A DNA stretch of 64,000 bases from Chlorokybus atmophyticus (Eukaryota; Streptophyta; Chlorokybophyceae; Chlorokybales; Chlorokybaceae), in the NCBI GenBank assembly GCA_009103225.1, contig RHPI01002990.1, positions 171,034-235,033 of the forward strand, given 5' to 3'. Both the position numbers and the translations under genes were made by a program. This document shows, piece by piece, positions 63,019 through 64,000 of this stretch (positions within the stretch are counted from its first letter, which is position 1; each line of letters begins with the position of its first letter). A model generated the notes under the pieces. The model searched no databases and was not told the origin of the DNA. It saw only the letters and a list, made by a program, of their open reading frames with translations.

Positions 63019-63576
63019 CTTGACCCACGCCGGAGTCTGGACCGCCGCCGCTACCGCCGCCGGCCGAACCTTAGCAGTGGGGTGTAGTTATTCGTTTTGG
63101 TAGCAATGCTCCCTTCATAACAGCATAACGACAGGAATGCTAGGCTGCATTCCAGTCTGCCCTTGTGTTACTAAGTAGAATATGTCATGACTGCAGTGAA
63201 CCACCGAACGCATGCACCGTTGGAACCAGTTCAGACACGTTGCTGGCGGTGACTCGCTGAGCGCTGCTTTCGGTGCCGTCACCGTTAGCATGTCGGCCCG
63301 TTTAACACTCATGTACACCTTGCTCCCAAGTCGGGAGTCCCAACCAACGTGCCAGGTAGTAGCACTTGTGGAAAGCCCTCCGTGAGTCATGACATGATGA
63401 GGGATGGTGTGAGGTTGATGTAACGCCGTAGATAGCACGCCGCCGTTTGCAAGAAGACGTTGGGGCAAACACGTTGAAGGGTACACGTGGCGAGCCGAGA
63501 GGAGGTAGCGGCCGCTGCTTCGGCGGTCGAGCGGCGGTAGCAACGCTGTCGTCGTCGTCTTTGTCGTTAAGACGCT
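63019..63576. promoter_or_regulatory. Divergent spacer with CACGTG
   Basis: CACGTG at about 63484. It separates the 78-codon ORF (-) from the RGG-rich gene (+). A long minus-strand frame here has no ATG and runs antisense into the RGG-rich gene. Confidence 0.4.
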
Positions 63577-64000
63577 ATGGCTCTCACAGACAGGGACGCA
63601 TGCAGGGGAAGCAGGCCGTCTGGTGCCGCGTACCGTAACAATTCTCGGGGAGGAGGTTGGGGAAGGGGTAGGGGAGCAGGCGGCGGCGGTGGTAGGAAGC
63701 ACGATCAGCAGTCACATACGGACGTGAAGGCTTCGCCTAACCAGGCCGTCTGGGTAGCTAAGGCCAGTCTGGTGGACGAGACGCAGCAGCAGCTTGAGCA
63801 GCCGCAGGTGCGAGGGCAGGAGGAAGCTTCCACCAGCGGTCAGACTGGTAGTGCAACTAGTAGCAGGAATATGGGTAGGGGCAGGGGTAAGGCGAATACG
63901 AAACCAGCTCATCAGTCAGCTTCAAGCAAGGGTCAAGCCAGGGACGCTGCCAAAGCATGCTGCTCCAGCAACTACGCTCTCACCCAGGCTGAGCTAGCTC
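63577..64000 (+). CDS. 5' end of an RGG-rich protein, runs off the right edge
   Basis: The ATG at 63577 follows an in-frame TAA at 63568, so the start is well placed. The frame stays open to the window end (141 codons). The peptide has two RGG/GRGRG patches (NSRGGGWGRGRGAGGGGG and MGRGRGK) with Gln/Ser/Ala-rich sequence between, and ends near CCSSNYALTQAELA. RGG patches commonly bind RNA and are methylated. Proteins with such starts include zinc-finger and translation-quality-control factors, but nothing here decides which. An intron could begin anywhere after the RGG patches. Confidence 0.6.
   Translation, partial: MALTDRDACRGSRPSGAAYRNNSRGGGWGRGRGAGGGGGRKHDQQSHTDVKASPNQAVWVAKASLVDETQQQLEQPQVRGQEEASTSGQTGSATSSRNMGRGRGKANTKPAHQSASSKGQARDAAKACCSSNYALTQAELA

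Noticed and set aside
63115-63702. 195-codon minus-strand frame
   Set aside because: It has no ATG start, is antisense to the well-placed RGG-rich gene, and shows no domain features.

Overview
This window is nuclear DNA of a green alga (Viridiplantae) that makes motile cilia. The evidence is plastid and plant-type genes (ABA4, TIC62, a TIC56-like GYF protein, plant-type 2-isopropylmalate synthase, coproporphyrinogen oxidase with a leader) beside ciliary-type genes (CFAP97, LRRC46-like). Genes are intron-rich, with roughly 120 introns inferred here. Introns and spacers are full of CA/TG, GA and GCATGC simple repeats. Two N gaps and one single N lie at simple repeats. No bacterial features (operons, RBS, CRISPR) apply. 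I cannot name the species. Gene models were built by eye from splice sites, reading phase and remembered protein families, with no database search.

Left part (1-18 kb): two paralogous genes point away from each other. Each encodes a huge surface protein with a signal peptide, a right-handed beta-helix made of GGAI-type coils and a Cys-rich stalk. In the complete copy a multi-pass membrane domain follows; the other copy runs off the left edge. Between them lie a small unidentified gene and a decayed coding-like stretch. At 18-21 kb there is a gap, a LINE relic and the 3' end of an unidentified membrane-anchored protein.

Middle (21-46 kb), left to right: ABA4 (neoxanthin pathway), a CFAP97-domain protein, 2-isopropylmalate synthase (leucine), a roughly 2,000-residue NT-C2 coiled-coil protein, coproporphyrinogen III oxidase (heme/chlorophyll), a short TIC56-like protein, a sulfotransferase, and a TIC62-like protein with an unusual acidic/basic coiled tail.

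Right part (46-64 kb): a BAR-SH3 protein, an LRRC46-like protein, a conserved plant Cys-rich membrane protein with a 19-nt microexon, a DPY30-motif protein whose start codon seems to be cut off from the rest by an intron, a tiny tail-anchored protein, a plastid-type Nudix hydrolase, an AKAP17A-like splicing-factor protein, a short ORF, and the 5' end of an RGG-rich gene.

Most genes from 21 kb rightward sit in divergent pairs. Six of the eight short divergent spacers carry CACGTG cores. At least six introns appear to use GC-AG boundaries.
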